Shown here: in pieces, positions 48,856-61,369 of the stretch
How positions within the stretch are numbered: position 1 is the stretch's first letter
Layout of the letters: each line of letters starts with the position of its first letter
Assembly (NCBI GenBank): GCA_003550325.1
Contig: QKWP01001122.1
Span: 65,232-129,231 of the forward strand
DNA: 64,000 nt
Direction: 5' to 3'
Source of the DNA: Gigaspora rosea
Lineage: Eukaryota; Glomeromycota; Glomeromycetes; Diversisporales; Gigasporaceae
The notes under the pieces: generated by a model
Told to the model about the DNA's origin: nothing
The model's input: the letters and a program-made list of their open reading frames with translations, nothing else
Database searches by the model: none
Made by a program: the position numbers and the translations under genes

Positions 48856-49252
48856 TTTGGTGAGTTGATGCTACTGAATAGAATATTAAGTAAAAACTCA
48901 ATAAAATTGAAATAGATAGCAATAAATACATTTGAATCTGATAGCGATAGAGAATATTTTACCTGATTTCGTTCCACCATATGATACATATTATGCATTC
49001 TCAGAATAACACAAATACCAAATCTGGTGTTGCGATCGGTTGGGAAAGCTTGATGACATTGGGCCGGTTTAGTTTGATCGTGAACAAATTGCGATTAAGG
49101 TTAAATGGTTTAAACCGATAACTAACACACATAATTACGGGTAAAAGGGTCCTTTTTATTAATACGAATCAATATATTGGATTGTTAATCTACAACCCTA
49201 CTTGTTCTTCCTCCATAAGCTAAAACCAAACCCTTATATATTTTTAATTCGT

Positions 49253-49433
49253 ATGGGAGCTTTAATCACTCGTTTGAAGATTCAAATCTCCGAACGGGTG
49301 ATCAAATCTCCAAACGAGTAATTGACCACCCATCTGGAGATTTGATTACCAGTTTGGAGATTTGATCACCCGTTTGGGGCTTTGATCACCCGTTTGGGAC
49401 TTTGATCCCCCGTTTGGCGATTCAATCACCCGA
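49253..49433. repeat. Minisatellite, ~23-bp unit
   Basis: Imperfect units of TTTGGAGATTTGATCACCCG, some inverted at the left (GATTCAAATCTCCGAACGGG). GC-richer than its surroundings. Confidence 0.7.
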
Positions 49434-50282
49434 CTATTCCACAAAATATGCCAAAATAAGAAATAAATAACGATATAATAACAATACTAACTAAAAATAG
49501 TAAAAGCTGAGGATATAAAACACCACACGAACAGTAGAAGTATATTACACCAGCACATTGACATATGAAATTATAGATTTTTAATATCCAATCAAATGCA
49601 AGATTTTGCGAATGTAATTCTAGACGGCAGGTAACCATACACACCGTCAATTTGCATGAATACGTTTCTGGTATTATTATAGAATATAGAATAAATAAAT
49701 ACCTTGTCGTAATATACCCAGGTAACAATAAGAATATAATATTATTATTAGTCAGAAATAAAGTATAATCATATTTGTAATTCTACTTATCTTAATAAAA
49801 TCCGATTTCATTATAAATCTGTTATCGCTTCTCCAATACGGCCTGAAATAGCAATCATAAATGCGTCTGGTATCGTAACATCAGTTAAATTCGCTACACA
49901 TGGCGTCAGTCGGTGTCCAATACCCATGATTATTTTCAAAAAGTTAGAAGTTTTAATACAGTATAGCTAGGCATTTATTCCTTAACCATTTTGCAGACAA
50001 ATTTGTCTGTAAATTTCTAATTAAAATTGATTTTAATAGAACAACTTATGTAATATAGTATAACCCCAAACTGATTCTACCAAAATCGATAATCTGTAAT
50101 AACTGATAATAGATTGATCTACTACGAATATTCAACTAATAACCTGCTATTTCTGATAACTATACTCAAAAAGAAAATTATCAGTTTTATTAGATCAGGT
50201 CTATATCTTTGATATGATTGGTCGAATTATAATATAAGCCGATTAAGCAAATTGAAAATCGATGCTAAATCTTTTTTTTTTT

Positions 50283-50308
50283 NNNNNNNNNNNNNNNNNN
50301 NNNNNNNN
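50283..50308. other. 26-N assembly gap between poly-T runs
   Basis: The gap is flanked by T runs on both sides, so true length is unknown. Confidence 0.95.
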
Positions 50309-50745
50309 TTTTTTTTTTTTTTTTTTCTAGATCAGTTTATTGTTTAAGAGATAAATAAAAATTGAAACCAGTTTGTTCAATTCAACTTTAAATTTGAGTT
50401 AATCTGGTTTTAATAGTAATTAACCTTAATAGCAACTGGTTTTAATACATATAATAAATATTAGTTTATTAAAAATAAATTATATAAAAATATATAATTT
50501 AAAATTTATATAAATGGTGCACCATATGGCATGCCATGCACCAAAACATATTAATGGCATGCCATTAAAAAATTATTGCGCCAACCACCCTAGTTTTGAC
50601 AGATTGCATTGGGCATTAGCTTGGTGAGTCGTTATTAGATAGAACATAAGACAGGTAGAATATACACTAGTGTAATTTACTTTGTAGTTCAAATAATTAA
50701 TAATGACAAGACTGCTTAAAAAAAAAAACTATTTATGCAAAATTT

Positions 50746-51590
50746 TATTAAAACAATCAATTTTATTTTATTAAAAAATTTTATTTTTATAAAAATTTTG
50801 TTAATTTCTTATTTTTTTAAGAGCATTTTTATTTGTACATGGAGTATTTGAGCACTGTACTACACAAATCATATAGAAAAATGCAGTATGCAGATTATTT
50901 TTTATACAACAAATATAAAAAAAACAAAAATTAATTGTATCTTAAAATTTTGCTTAAGAAGCAATCTATAGGCTCTAAGAAAAAAAAATTTCTTATAAAA
51001 TTTTGGTATAAACTATGCCCTTTATTCCATTTCAGTTTTTACCCTAACTCTAATATTAATTAAATTATTTTTTATTTTAATAAAAAATCTTTTAATTTAT
51101 AAAAATTATTATACCTGTGTTCAAACACCCTATGTACAATTAGTTATTTTTTTTTTAAATTTGCTTAATACAAAAATATAAATATACTAAAATTAAAATT
51201 TTAATTTTATTTATATACAAAAGTTTTTTAATTTTAATTATCTATTTATATTTTTTTATACTAAGTAAAACAAGTTTTGAGCTATCTTTTGATATAATTT
51301 TTATTATCTTTTTATAGATATTTAATTGTATAATAATTTTTTAAAATTTTAATCTTTTTTTAAAAAAAAAGCAAAAAAGTTTTTTTAAAAAAAAAGCAAA
51401 AAAGTTTTTTAAAAAAAAAATTATTTTTGTTATAAATATACTAGAAACTAGAAACCAGTATGAATCTGGAGCAATAAATTTTTAAATTTAAATTAATATA
51501 TAATTACTAAAAATAAAAAATAGTATAAGTTTAAATAGTAATAGAAATCAAAATCAAAATTAATCAATTAGTTATAAAGTTAACAACAAA
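50746..51590. other. AT-rich DNA, no gene seen
   Basis: Very low complexity. A short tandem of AAAAAGCAAAAAAGTTTTTT lies near 51360-51420. Confidence 0.4.
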
Positions 51591-51880
51591 TTAATTTTTT
51601 TACAGACCCAACTTGGTTGATTAATTCAACCTAGCTGTTTTAGTATTACTTTAGTATATTTTACCAAAATTTATTTATTATTCATTTAATTAATTAATTA
51701 GTTGGCCAATTAATTATTACTTGGTCAATTAATTAGTTGGTCAATTAATTAATTGACTAATTGATTAGTAACTAATTAATTAGTTGAATAAAATTAATTA
51801 ATTGATTCGTTGGATAAAATGGTATATTAACTAATTGAAAATTTTTCATCATTTTGTATCAATATAGTTTAAAATACAAT
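51590..51880. mobile_element. Inverted second copy of the 38010 MITE
   Basis: Reverse-complement match to 38010-38430: TACAGACCCAACTTGG, TTAATTAGTTGGCCAATTAA and TGAAAATTTTTCAT at the same relative places. Confidence 0.55.
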
Positions 51881-51995
51881 ATTAAATATTAAATTAAAGT
51901 TAAACAATTATTATAAAACACACTTATAGTATTTTATTACCATAGGTAATTTAGATTTGCAAATTTGTATAACAAAAACAAAAAAATAAATTTTA

Positions 51996-53198
51996 CAAAA
52001 CAAAAAATAAATAACAACTCTTTCCAACGATCCCTCGTACCAAAAATTTCAAGAAACCGGCCTACGAAAACTTTCCATTTAACACATAAAATAGTAAACT
52101 GGTTCTACCAAATAAAGCCTGCAGTGAGCGGCACTTGTTGTTTAGAGGTAAAGTTCATAGACTACCTGCTGACAAGCTTAGAGTTTATCACTTACCGTTA
52201 GTGGGCCTCTTGTTTGGCACTATCGAGCAAAGAAGTAGTGAGCACTGACCTAGAGTTTAGTTTTGAGATATGTTATTATGCTAAACGTAACTCCTACCAA
52301 CTCCTTTATATTTGGTACTTTTTCTAGTTTTTCCTCGTTGCCTTTTGGAATTTTCGAAATTTCGCCAAAAGTGGGAAATCTGGCTTACCCCCTCCAAAAG
52401 ATCGGCATTGTTTATTCCTCCTAATCGGAAAGGTGTCTACTAAATTGGAGATGGGTCACGAGAACAAAATGATGTATTCTAGTAAACAAACACGTGAGAT
52501 CGAATGGAGAAAACTCAAATTAAAATTTCTTTCTAGAACATTCTGTAAATGCAGTTCGATTTTTTTTTATGTCTTCCACATATATGTAAATATAGTACTT
52601 TAGTAAAGCTAAGGCTTTGCGTGATCTATGTAATTTTTAAATTAGTTCTAAGAACTATGTTAGTTTAGTTGTTTTTAGATTTCTTTCTATCTTGCACCAT
52701 TTTTGTTTTCTTCTTTTTTTGTTTTCTTTATCTTTTCTCCTTTGTATTATGTTTATTTGGTTGTCGCTTTAGGTTTGATAGTATTACCCCTTTTAGTACT
52801 ACCCTTTTATTTTCGTTAAAATCTTTGTTCTTGTGGATAGTGAACATCTGGCCACTATCCGAAAAGTTAGGTAAGGAAGATTGGGAAAAAAGTTAGCAAG
52901 CTTGATAAAAGGCACTGTTTAGCTAGCAAGATGAAAGAAGGTTAGAAGACATTTTGTGCTTGTCATAAAAGGAAGAAGCTTCTTTTATAGTACTTTAAGT
53001 AGTCAGACAAGCAGTCTGCTTCCAGATAGAAGCAGTGTGGCAGGTCGCACTTAGGTATCCGGGAACTTAGGTTCCGACTGGATGGCTGGGTAATGCTAAA
53101 CTTAAGTATTAAGTAATATTAGTAAATACAAATTATGTAAATGCAATAGCTTAATAAAGTATTAGCATGGCTGCTTAAGGTCCAAAAAAAAAAATAAC
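51996..53198 (+). mobile_element. Retroposon ~1.2 kb with 15-bp TSD, A-tail
   Basis: Flanked by AAAAAATAAATTTTA (51981-51995, 53199-53213; A-rich, so weak). It ends GGCTGCTTAAGGTCC then A11. It carries GGCAGGTCGCAC, also in the LINE 3' UTR (about 26136 on the minus strand), and shares blocks with 54232-55344 (CCCCCTCCAAAAGAT). A frame at 51965-52201 is open but unrecognised. Likely mobilised by the LINE machinery. Confidence 0.6.
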
Positions 53199-53499
53199 AA
53201 AAAATAAATTTTAATTACTTTAGGGTTAAAGTAAGGTTTGGGATTTTATCGAAACATTAGTATATACAAAATTTAGCAAAAAATTTTTTTTATTAGAGCT
53301 CCAAAGATGGTTTTATAAGCAAAATTTTGAGATATGAATGTTTTTTTAAAAAAATAAAAAAAAATGAAATTTTTTGTTGTACCTGATCTTAAATTTTGAT
53401 TGGCTATTTTAATAGTTTTGTTTAATATAGTGTAAAACACCATAGATGTGTTTTAGTAAAACTCAAGTTAAAATTTAAATTTAAAAATTATAATTAAAT

Positions 53500-54180
53500 A
53501 TAGGATAAATATATGCAACGCACCCTGCAATATGCTAATTCATCGCACACAATATGTAAACATAATTTGTAGATCATTTTCTATATAACAAAAATTTAAA
53601 TTAATATAAGGTTAGGGTAAGGGTAAGAGTTAGTGTTAGAAGTTAGAATAGATGATGGTATATACCAAAATTTTGCAAGGAATTTTTTTTGTTAGAGCGT
53701 GAAGGGTAGTTAAGTAGATGAAATTTTTTGATATTACAAATTTTAGAAAAATTTCTTTATTTTGTTACACAAAGAAAATTTTCACGTTACACCTGATCTT
53801 CAAATTTAATTGGTAGATCGTTGGGGTGCTAAGTCCTTAAATATATATATAGAATTAATATGGTTTATGTAATTTAGCGCATATGCATTGTAATGCACCC
53901 ATCTGATAAACCAATCAGATCGTAGAATCAGGTGTAATATGAAATCGAGAAAAAATAGTGATCTTATAAAAAATCGCCTATAGCTCATAATTTTGTTTAT
54001 GAAACCACTCTTTGTGCTCTAACAAAAAAAATTTCTTGCAAAATTTTACTATAAACCCTCTTTTCTTGCCTACACACTATTCTAACCTCACTCTAACCCT
54101 AATTAACAAAAAAACAGTTTATTTTGGTTGTTTGTAATTCATGTTACACCAAATCATATGAGGTGCACTACAGCGCACAT
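53500..54180. mobile_element. Foldback with GGTGTAAC / TTAGGG words
   Basis: Arms of about 200 bp at 53600-53800 and 53925-54115. Inverted words include TTAGGGTTAGGG-like runs, TTTTGTTAGAGC and ACACCTGATCTTC. The interior has TGCATTGTAATGCACC. No ORF. Short relics recur near 4195 and 5088. Confidence 0.6.
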
Positions 54181-54231
54181 GCACAAAAATATTAAATTCA
54201 ATTAATATAATAAGTTTATTAAAAATAAAAG

Positions 54232-55344
54232 CAACATTAACAAACTCTTTTCGACGATTCTCTGGACCAAAACTTTTCATAAACGCCGACATATAAAAAT
54301 TTTGTAATTAGTATTTTTATATATAACAAAAACTTTATCTAGAAGCAGCTTGGATACAGAACTTCAGATTGCATGTGAGATAACTGAAATAGAGCTGAAA
54401 AAGATTTCTCCTTGTGGGTTTGGTTCTTCGGGTGGAAGACTTTATTGCTATGAAAAATGTAGTAGGGCTGAAATCCTAGAGTTTTTTGTCAAAAGTTGTA
54501 GAAGTTTAGACAAAAATATATTTTAGTTATCAATACTATTTTACAAAATGTAAAACTTATACTTTTTATAAGTTTTGATATTCTCGATATTTCTCTTTGG
54601 TTTTTTTAAAATTTTCGCCAAAAAGTAGGAAATCTAGCTTACCCCCTCCAAAAGATTAACAATATTTACTTCTTCCAACTTGAAAATTCCCTTACCAAAT
54701 CGGAGCCCAGTTATGAGTAAGTTTCGATGCCTGCGAAATAAACAATAAATGACACATGAGAACGATCTGGAGAAAATTATCAGAAAAAATTTCTTGTCTT
54801 CTAAAAGTTTCTTTTAGGCATAGTTTTTTATTTTTTTTTTTCTTTTCTTTGATATATATAATATAATACTTTGACAGATATGGTTTTGTGCAGTATTATA
54901 TAATTTTTATCTACTTTTTCTTTTGCCCTTTGTGGCTTTCTTATGTTTCTTTTGTTAGTTTATATCATTAGTATAGAATTTTTCTTCATTTTTTACATCT
55001 TTTATTTTTTATTATTTTGTTAGATTTGGTTTTTCATTTAGGTCTTGTAGTTATTTCCTTTTTTTTATTTCCTTTTGTTTCTCGTTTTATTTGTTTTTTT
55101 TTGAATAGTTGTGTTTATCCCTACCATTGATGCTAGGTGAGAGGGATTTTAAAGAAAAATCCTCTGTCGCTCTTTGATATGGGCTAACAAAGTTTACATC
55201 TGCTTTATCTGTAAGGTGGTGCGACTGGTTACATGTAGGTGCTCTCAAAGTAACCGCATGATATCGCTATAAATAGTACTCAATACTGCTTTAATAAAAT
55301 ATCAGCAAGACATGTCAAAGAGTAAAAAAATAAATAAAAAAATA
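54232..55344 (+). mobile_element. Retroposon ~1.1 kb, relative of 51996-53198
   Basis: Flanked by AAAAATAAAAG (54221-54231, 55345-55355) with an A-rich tail. The 5' start (AACTCTTTTCGACGATTCTC), a middle block (CTTACCCCCTCCAAAAGATT) and GGTGCGACTGG match the other copy or the LINE tail. A frame of about 62 codons around 54340-54525 (LQIACEITEIELKK..CYEKC) is unrecognised. Confidence 0.6.
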
Positions 55345-55368
55345 AAAAATAAAAGTATTAAATACTTA

Positions 55369-55898
55369 GGGGGCATCCATAAATAATGTTATGTACCTCT
55401 CATAGTAGCGCTTGACCCCCCTCTCTACTATATAAAAAAAAATTTCAAAATCTGCATGTTTATATATAAAATTTTACAAAAACTTGAATATATTGTGATA
55501 CAGTGATCCGATTTGGATGATTTAGGTACTATTCGATTCTCTTAGTGAAACGAATCTAATGATACCAAAATTATTTCATTTGGATCACTGGATCAATAGT
55601 TATTCACAAAAAACTATTAATTTTATAGTAAGTTTATAAGAAAACATAATAACCAATAGTATTTGGCCAATAACTTTTGATTCAGTAATCCAAATGAAAT
55701 GAAATTGGTACTATTCGACTCCTCTCACCAAGACGAATCGAATGGTACCAAAATCATTAAATTTGGACTACTAGTTCAATTTTTAGACAATTTTTTCTAA
55801 AAAAATTACAATATATTTTTTTGACTCCTCTACTTATTGAAAAAATGTTATTTGTTCGTCCAACCCCCTCTTGTATAATGTTATTTATAGATGCCCCC
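55369..55898. mobile_element. PIF/Harbinger-like MITE, TSD TTA
   Basis: Ends GGGGGCATCCATAAATAATG and its inverse; TTA on both sides (55366-55368, 55899-55901). G-rich ends with a TTA duplication fit PIF/Harbinger. Inside are two hairpin modules with GACGAATCGAAT, as at 35.5 kb. Confidence 0.7.
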
Positions 55899-55901
55899 TT
55901 A

Positions 55902-56971
55902 ATAACTTGATAGCACACAAATTATCCAAGATCACATGAATTTATATATGGGTGGTCAATAAAAATCAAGCAAATTTATTTAATAAATTTGCTTGGTTTC
56001 TATTAACTATTCCTATATATTTTTTAAAATAATATTGGTTATAAAATAAATAATTGTTAGTTTTTTTTATTGCAGTTTGCAAAAATATATGAAATTTGCT
56101 AATTAAAAAAAAAGAAATTAATAGTTCATGATTCTGATTTTTGATTTCTTTAACATTTTTTAACTTTTAAATTACATATTCATTATTTTTAATATATTTG
56201 ACTAAACATTTTTGTAGAAATGCTATAGAAGTTGTAAGTTCATTATTTTGTAATATAATTTTTGTAAAAATATTATTTGTGCACTTATTATTTTACAAAG
56301 AATTTGAGTATTGTTTCTTTTTTAGACTAACAAAATTTATTACTACATTATAGTGAAAAGGAATAGTTGTACCAAATTCAAATTTATAAGAATTATTATA
56401 TAATTTTAGCAAATTAATTTGTTTATTACTGAAAAAATTATAAAACTTCAATAAGTTTTAAATATTAAAGTTGCACAAAAAGATACTTTGTGCATCCAAA
56501 ACATGTTCTGAAATATTATTTTTAATTATTAGTAAAGTTTTTCTTAAAAAATATACATATATATAACTATATATATAGTAGTTTTTTTTTTTAATAAAAT
56601 TTTTATTTTTATTTTTTTTATTTTTATTTTTATTTTATTTTTTATTTTTTTATTTTAATTAAAATTACTAAACACATATACCGGTACCTCATAATTATGA
56701 TTATGCAATTAATTTTGTTATACATATATACAATTAGGTTAGTTGCGTGATGCAGTTGTACTAAAATTAGGAACGTTATAACAGAGTGTATGGTGCTATT
56801 AGAATGATGTTAGCAAAATCTTGTATTTTGATTGGGTATATGGATTCACATATTAATAACTATGCTAGTGTAATACACTGCTATTGACTAATATAAGTAT
56901 ATATGAATTTGATATTTATTAGAGTTGTGACCTGAAACCCAAAACCTTTCTGAAACTTTCAAATTAGAATG
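55902..56971. other. AT-rich DNA with TTTTTAT microsatellite
   Basis: A TTTTTATTTTTA-type run lies at about 56582-56658. GTTAGTTGCGTGATGCAGTTG at about 56738 matches a block inside the hAT element at about 48070, probably another decayed copy. No gene. Confidence 0.5.
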
Positions 56972-56979
56972 TTAATAAC

Positions 56980-57414
56980 TAGGGTTCCAAACCGGATTAA
57001 AAATCTCCAACTATGACCTGTCAGGTGAAAACCGATTGGAACCGGTTATCCGAAGCTAAAACCGATTATCCGATTAAAAACGGGTTACCTGATTGTAATC
57101 AGGTAATCAGGTGACCCAGATACCCAATTACCTATATATTACGGCGCATTTGTAAAAATAATTTTGTCCCCAAAACTTAAATTTGAGGACAAAAAATTAG
57201 TTAAATTTGACAAGCATGCCGTAATAAGAAATATCGTTGCAGGTTGACATAATAAAAGAAATCGGATTACCTGTTTTCAACAGGTGACCCGTTTGTGTTA
57301 TATTAATCTGGTTGTCATATTTAAACCGGTTTGTCAAAATTGCGATCCGGTTGCCGTTTTTTTCAGTTCGGTTGATCGGTTGAACAGTTAACCGGATTGG
57401 ATGTTGGAACCCTA
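56980..57414. mobile_element. hAT-type MITE, exact TSD TTAATAAC
   Basis: 435 bp, ends TAGGGTTCCAA and inverse, 8-bp duplications TTAATAAC at 56972-56979 and 57415-57422. The interior is rich in AACCGGTT/CCGATTA words. No ORF. Confidence 0.8.
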
Positions 57415-57422
57415 TTAATAAC

Positions 57423-57907
57423 TAATACACATTTACTATAAAGTAACCAAAATATTTCTGAAATACAATCTATATCATGTACTTTATGTTTTAAAGTCTA
57501 AAATTAAAATTCTAACTCTTTCAGTATAGTATATAGTTTAGAAAAGGTTTTGGGGTTTCAGAAAAGGTTTCAGAATTTTATATATAGTTTCAGGTTTCAT
57601 TGCCCAACTCTAATATTCATAAATAGCATGTTCATAATATCATATGATGAAACAAAATTAGGTAAATTTATATCGATTTTGAATTGACACATGCTATTTC
57701 TCGATTTTACCAATCATGATACTAATAGTAATATATAAACTACTGATAAGGGTGCTGACATTTATTAAGTAATATTTTAGGGGTGGGGGGTCAAGAAAAA
57801 TCTTACCTTAGTTAAATTTGATTAGCTAAAATTCTATTTATAGATCTTACCTGGGGTGGGGAGTAAGCCCCTATAGTAAATGAATATTAGATAATAAATG
57901 TTAGTGC
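57423..57907. other. Intergenic, small G-rich inverted pair
   Basis: TTTAGGGGTGGGG near 57776 and GGGGAGTAAGCCCCTATAG near 57857 may be the ends of a ~95-bp MITE. Otherwise nothing seen. Confidence 0.35.
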
Positions 57908-58071
57908 TAGAGATGAGCACCATGCGCATGACTGCATGCATGCATGCAATTAATTCTGGTCAGCATTAAGAAATTAAATCATAACTTTGGTCAAAACATG
58001 CATGCATGCATGCAAAAAATGCATGCACATGTGCATGCTAAAATAAAAATTTTGTATTTTGCCCATCTCTA
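57908..58071. mobile_element. hAT-like MITE with GCATGCAT runs
   Basis: Ends TAGAGATGAGCA and, inverted, TAGAGATGGGCA. Flanking octamers GTTAGTGC and GTCAGCAC match at 5 of 8 places, so the duplication is only possible. Two TGCATGCATGCA runs near 57934 and 57995 are inverted by nature. Confidence 0.5.
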
Positions 58072-60036
58072 GTCAGCACCTAATAATTACATGCTATATA
58101 ATTTTTAATAACAACAATAAAAATTGCACATTTTATCAATGACGATAATAATAATTATTAATAATCATATTGATATTTTATTGATCCTTTTTATTGATAT
58201 TTATAAAGAAATTCTTTATTGTTATATGCTTCATAATTTTTTTAATTCGAATCATTATCGCCTTAAGTAAACAAAAAATTCATAGTGCAAATCTCAGACA
58301 TTGAACAATATCTAAGTCTGAAATATTTTATTCAGACATCATCTAAGTGTCAATCTAGTTATTCAGACAAAACTCAAACTCAGATATTAAACAATGTCTG
58401 AAAATGTTTGCGTCTAACAAATATAGCTCGAACATCCAAAATGTACAATACTGCCCTAACCCTAACTAGTGTTGTCATGGAACAGCTTTGGACAGTAGTT
58501 TGGACAATTTTGGACAATCTTGGACAATTAAATAAAGTAAAATTACTTAAAATTTTATTAAGGCAATCTATTTTAATTTTAACTAGAATGTATTCAGCAT
58601 CTCAATAAATATATAATCATATATTTTTTAGACAAATTTAATAATTATTAAAGCCTGTATAAGCTTTGGACAATCTTGGACGCTTGGACATTTTGGACAT
58701 GGACAAGGCCAAAAAAGGTCTTGGACAGCCAAAACGTACAACATTGCCCCTAATCCTAACTCTTACTTAACATTTATTAAATTCAATTTTTTTTGTTTAT
58801 TTTTTTATATTGATCTTCATATTACACCACATACTGGTGTTGAATACCAGTAGTGCATTTTAGTAAACTTATATAGTAATATATAAAATAAATTAGTTTT
58901 TAATCTATATTTTAACAATTGCTAATCCAACTAAGTTAAAATTTTAATTGTATATTTAGCATATATATAGCAATGCAGTTGCATAGAACAAGCTTATAAA
59001 GTTGCATATTGGTGATGAAAATATTTTTTTTTTTAAAAAATAGGATTTTTTAAAAAAATTTATAATAAAATAAACTTACTATAAAATGATAATAAAATTA
59101 TATCAAAATGTAGCTTAGGTCTTCTTTTATTAGATATAAAAAAATTGTAAATAAATAGTTAAAATTAAAAAACTTTTATATGTAAACAAAATAACTTTTA
59201 GTTTTTGTATACTACATTTTCACACTGGACCATGTTAGAGAATAATTGAAGCAATTACAAATATATCAATAAAAGGTTTAATGGTCAATATAATGATTTA
59301 ATTCCTAGAGAATTCAGATCCTTACATTCATTACTCTATCTTTTGTTGTAAATAGTATTTTTTTTTATTGAATAAGTATTGAGTGGAATATAATGACCAG
59401 GGAGGTTTATATAATGATATTATCCTTAATTCTTTTATACAAATGCTATATAATTATATTCAAGTTCAATTAACACTAATGTATGAGGGATATACTTTTT
59501 TTTACTTAAATAAATTTTGATAAGACAGCATGGTAAGCCCGACGCAAATACTTGTAAACTTTATAGGTTATTTGAAACTGCAAAATTAGAATATCAAATG
59601 CCTTTTAAACAATACTTGATAGGATGTGAACTGATCTTACATATACAGCTGTATTATTTTCATAACTTAAAATAAATGCTAGAAAGGCTAAATTACATTG
59701 AGAATTACTGTCATTCTGTCCATCAAAAAGCACTTTTCTTAGTAACTGGTCAATAAATCTATCGCAGTATAATTTTTATTAAAAAAAAAAGCTGTGTTAT
59801 GGCAAAACTGGTTTTAATTAATTATAATAAAAGTAAATTGTAAATTCACTTTATACTTTCTAAATAATGATAAATTCAAATTCAAGTTTGTATAAACTTT
59901 ATAACAAACTGGATAGTTTGAAAAAAGTTTTTCCGAGATTAACCACTTACTATTTAACTGATATAAAATTTAAATATTTACTGTTTTTATTTATTGTATA
60001 GGTTGTAGAAAATAATAAATTTGCACGAGTTAACTG
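58072..60036. other. AT-rich DNA with TTGGACAAT repeats
   Basis: 58430-58745 has two direct copies of CCAAAA(T/C)GTACAA..TGCCC(C)TAA around a stretch dense in TTGGACAATCTTGGACA words, recalling the ends of the 24159 element. The rest, to 60036, shows nothing recognisable. Confidence 0.4.
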
Positions 60037-60044
60037 ATGTTACA

Positions 60045-61100
60045 TTGGGGTGGTCAATCGTCTATAGTCTAATTCATTTTTTCATAATAATAGATTTTTT
60101 GATTAAAAAATTATTACGCAATTATATTAAAAAATTAGTAAAACATTTTTGATTACATATCACTTAATAATTTTTTTCTTCTAATTTTAAAGTCTTTCAA
60201 TTTTTGCTGCATCCTTAAAGTTACGTTTTCAAAATTTACATATATATATTAAGGGTAGAGGGTACATAGATCATTTTTATATAGTTTTTATATGGTATTT
60301 TGAAATTTTCATATAAAATTGATATATGCTACTAATAAAACTTTTTTAAATTACAACTAATTTTTATTAAAATTTTACAAAATATAAATAAAACAATTTA
60401 TCTATTATGGTAAAATTTTGAACTATTATTATATTTTAAAAAAATATACTTGTATATATCATAAAGTTTTTCTGGGTTGGCCAAAAATTTTCTGGGTTGC
60501 ATAAAATTGCTAATGCTGATTGGTCAATTTACGTAAATTTATAAGTTAGTTTTATTACTAAATTTCAATACCCAATCTTTAAAATTTCATATCTTACTGA
60601 GTTTTTAACCAATTTTAATAATTTTACTATCATTAGAATTAGAAAAGCCTGTTCTACAAACTTGGCTTAAAATATAATTAGTTTATTTATTATAATTTTT
60701 CATAAAATTAAATATAAAAAAAATTTACCATTAAGTTTATATATAATTTTAAAATAGTACCCTCTACCCTTAAAATTTCAATTAAAGTATCATTTCAAAT
60801 TGACATATTTGTATACGGTATATATGCTATATATGTTAATCTGAAATATATACTTTAATTGAGATTTTTAACATATATATGTAAATTTTGAAAACATATC
60901 TTTGTTAAGGATATAGCAAGGATCAAAAGACTTTAAAATTAGAAGAAAAAAAAATATTAAGTGATATATAATCAAAAATATTTTACTAATTTTTTAATAT
61001 AAAAATTGTGTAATAATTTTTTAATCAAAAAATCTATCATTATGCAAAAATGAATTAGACTAGACATATGTTTGATTCTATTTGACGATTGATCACCCTA
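60045..61100. mobile_element. hAT-like foldback, TSD ATGTTA(C/T)A
   Basis: Ends TTGGGGTGGTCAATCGTC and, inverted, TAGGGTGATCAATCGTC. Flanks ATGTTACA (60037-60044) and ATGTTATA (61101-61108). Arms about 190 bp, inverted, sharing CTTTAAAATTAGAAG. The centre is occupied by a TTAA element. Confidence 0.7.
60253..60769. mobile_element. TTAA-flanked MITE, 517 bp, nested
   Basis: Ends GGGTAGAGGGTAC and inverse, TTAA at 60249-60252 and 60770-60773. Shares ends, size and interior words with 37027-37540. Confidence 0.7.
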
Positions 61101-61369
61101 ATGTTATATGGTCGAAGGCCATGTGATGTAGATTAACCCTTGCAAATTTAGTTATTTTCTACAACCCATATCATAACTATATTATTGTACGGGTCTGACG
61201 TAACAACTCGTACAACACCTTGTAGCCATAATATAAATAAGAATTAATCGGTAATCTAAATTTAAAAAATTTTTTTTTTTACAATACTAAATAAATGGAT
61301 CAAAGAAATTTAACATTTTGTCTAATTATTCGAAAGTTAAAAAATACAGATAAAATCTTGAAGAAAGCT

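Larger units (their letters stand above)
47915..50592. mobile_element. Non-autonomous hAT-like element, TSD GTTTTGAC
   Basis: 2678 bp, ends TAGGGTGGTTGGCGCAA and its inverse, exact 8-bp duplications GTTTTGAC (47907-47914, 50593-50600) inside the LINE 3' UTR. TAGGG ends plus 8 bp fit hAT. Subterminal GGCATGCCA words occur near both ends. No transposase frame; it contains a foldback (48508-48855), a minisatellite (49253-49433) and a gap. Confidence 0.75.
38744..50727 (+). mobile_element. 5'-truncated LINE, sister of 26024-31041
   Basis: Flanked by ACTATTTA(C/T)GCAAAATTT (38726-38743 and 50728-50745, 17 of 18 equal), with a poly-A tail at about 50717-50727. Subtracting the 3971-bp assembly repeat, the hAT element with its duplication (2686 bp) and the MITE with its duplication (237 bp) leaves about 5.1 kb. 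It begins slightly further upstream than the sister and keeps the end of the endonuclease domain. Confidence 0.8.

Noticed and set aside
49253..49433. Regular repeats as a CRISPR array
   Set aside because: No unique spacers; units are contiguous, partly inverted and inside a hAT-like element in a eukaryotic sequence.
53600..54115. TTAGGGTTAGGG-like runs (also near 3566, 32075, 58460) as telomeric repeats
   Set aside because: Only two units or fewer, imperfect, and located in the arms of foldback elements in both orientations.
57934..58016. GCATGCAT runs as RY regulatory elements
   Set aside because: They lie inside a small MITE with no neighbouring gene.
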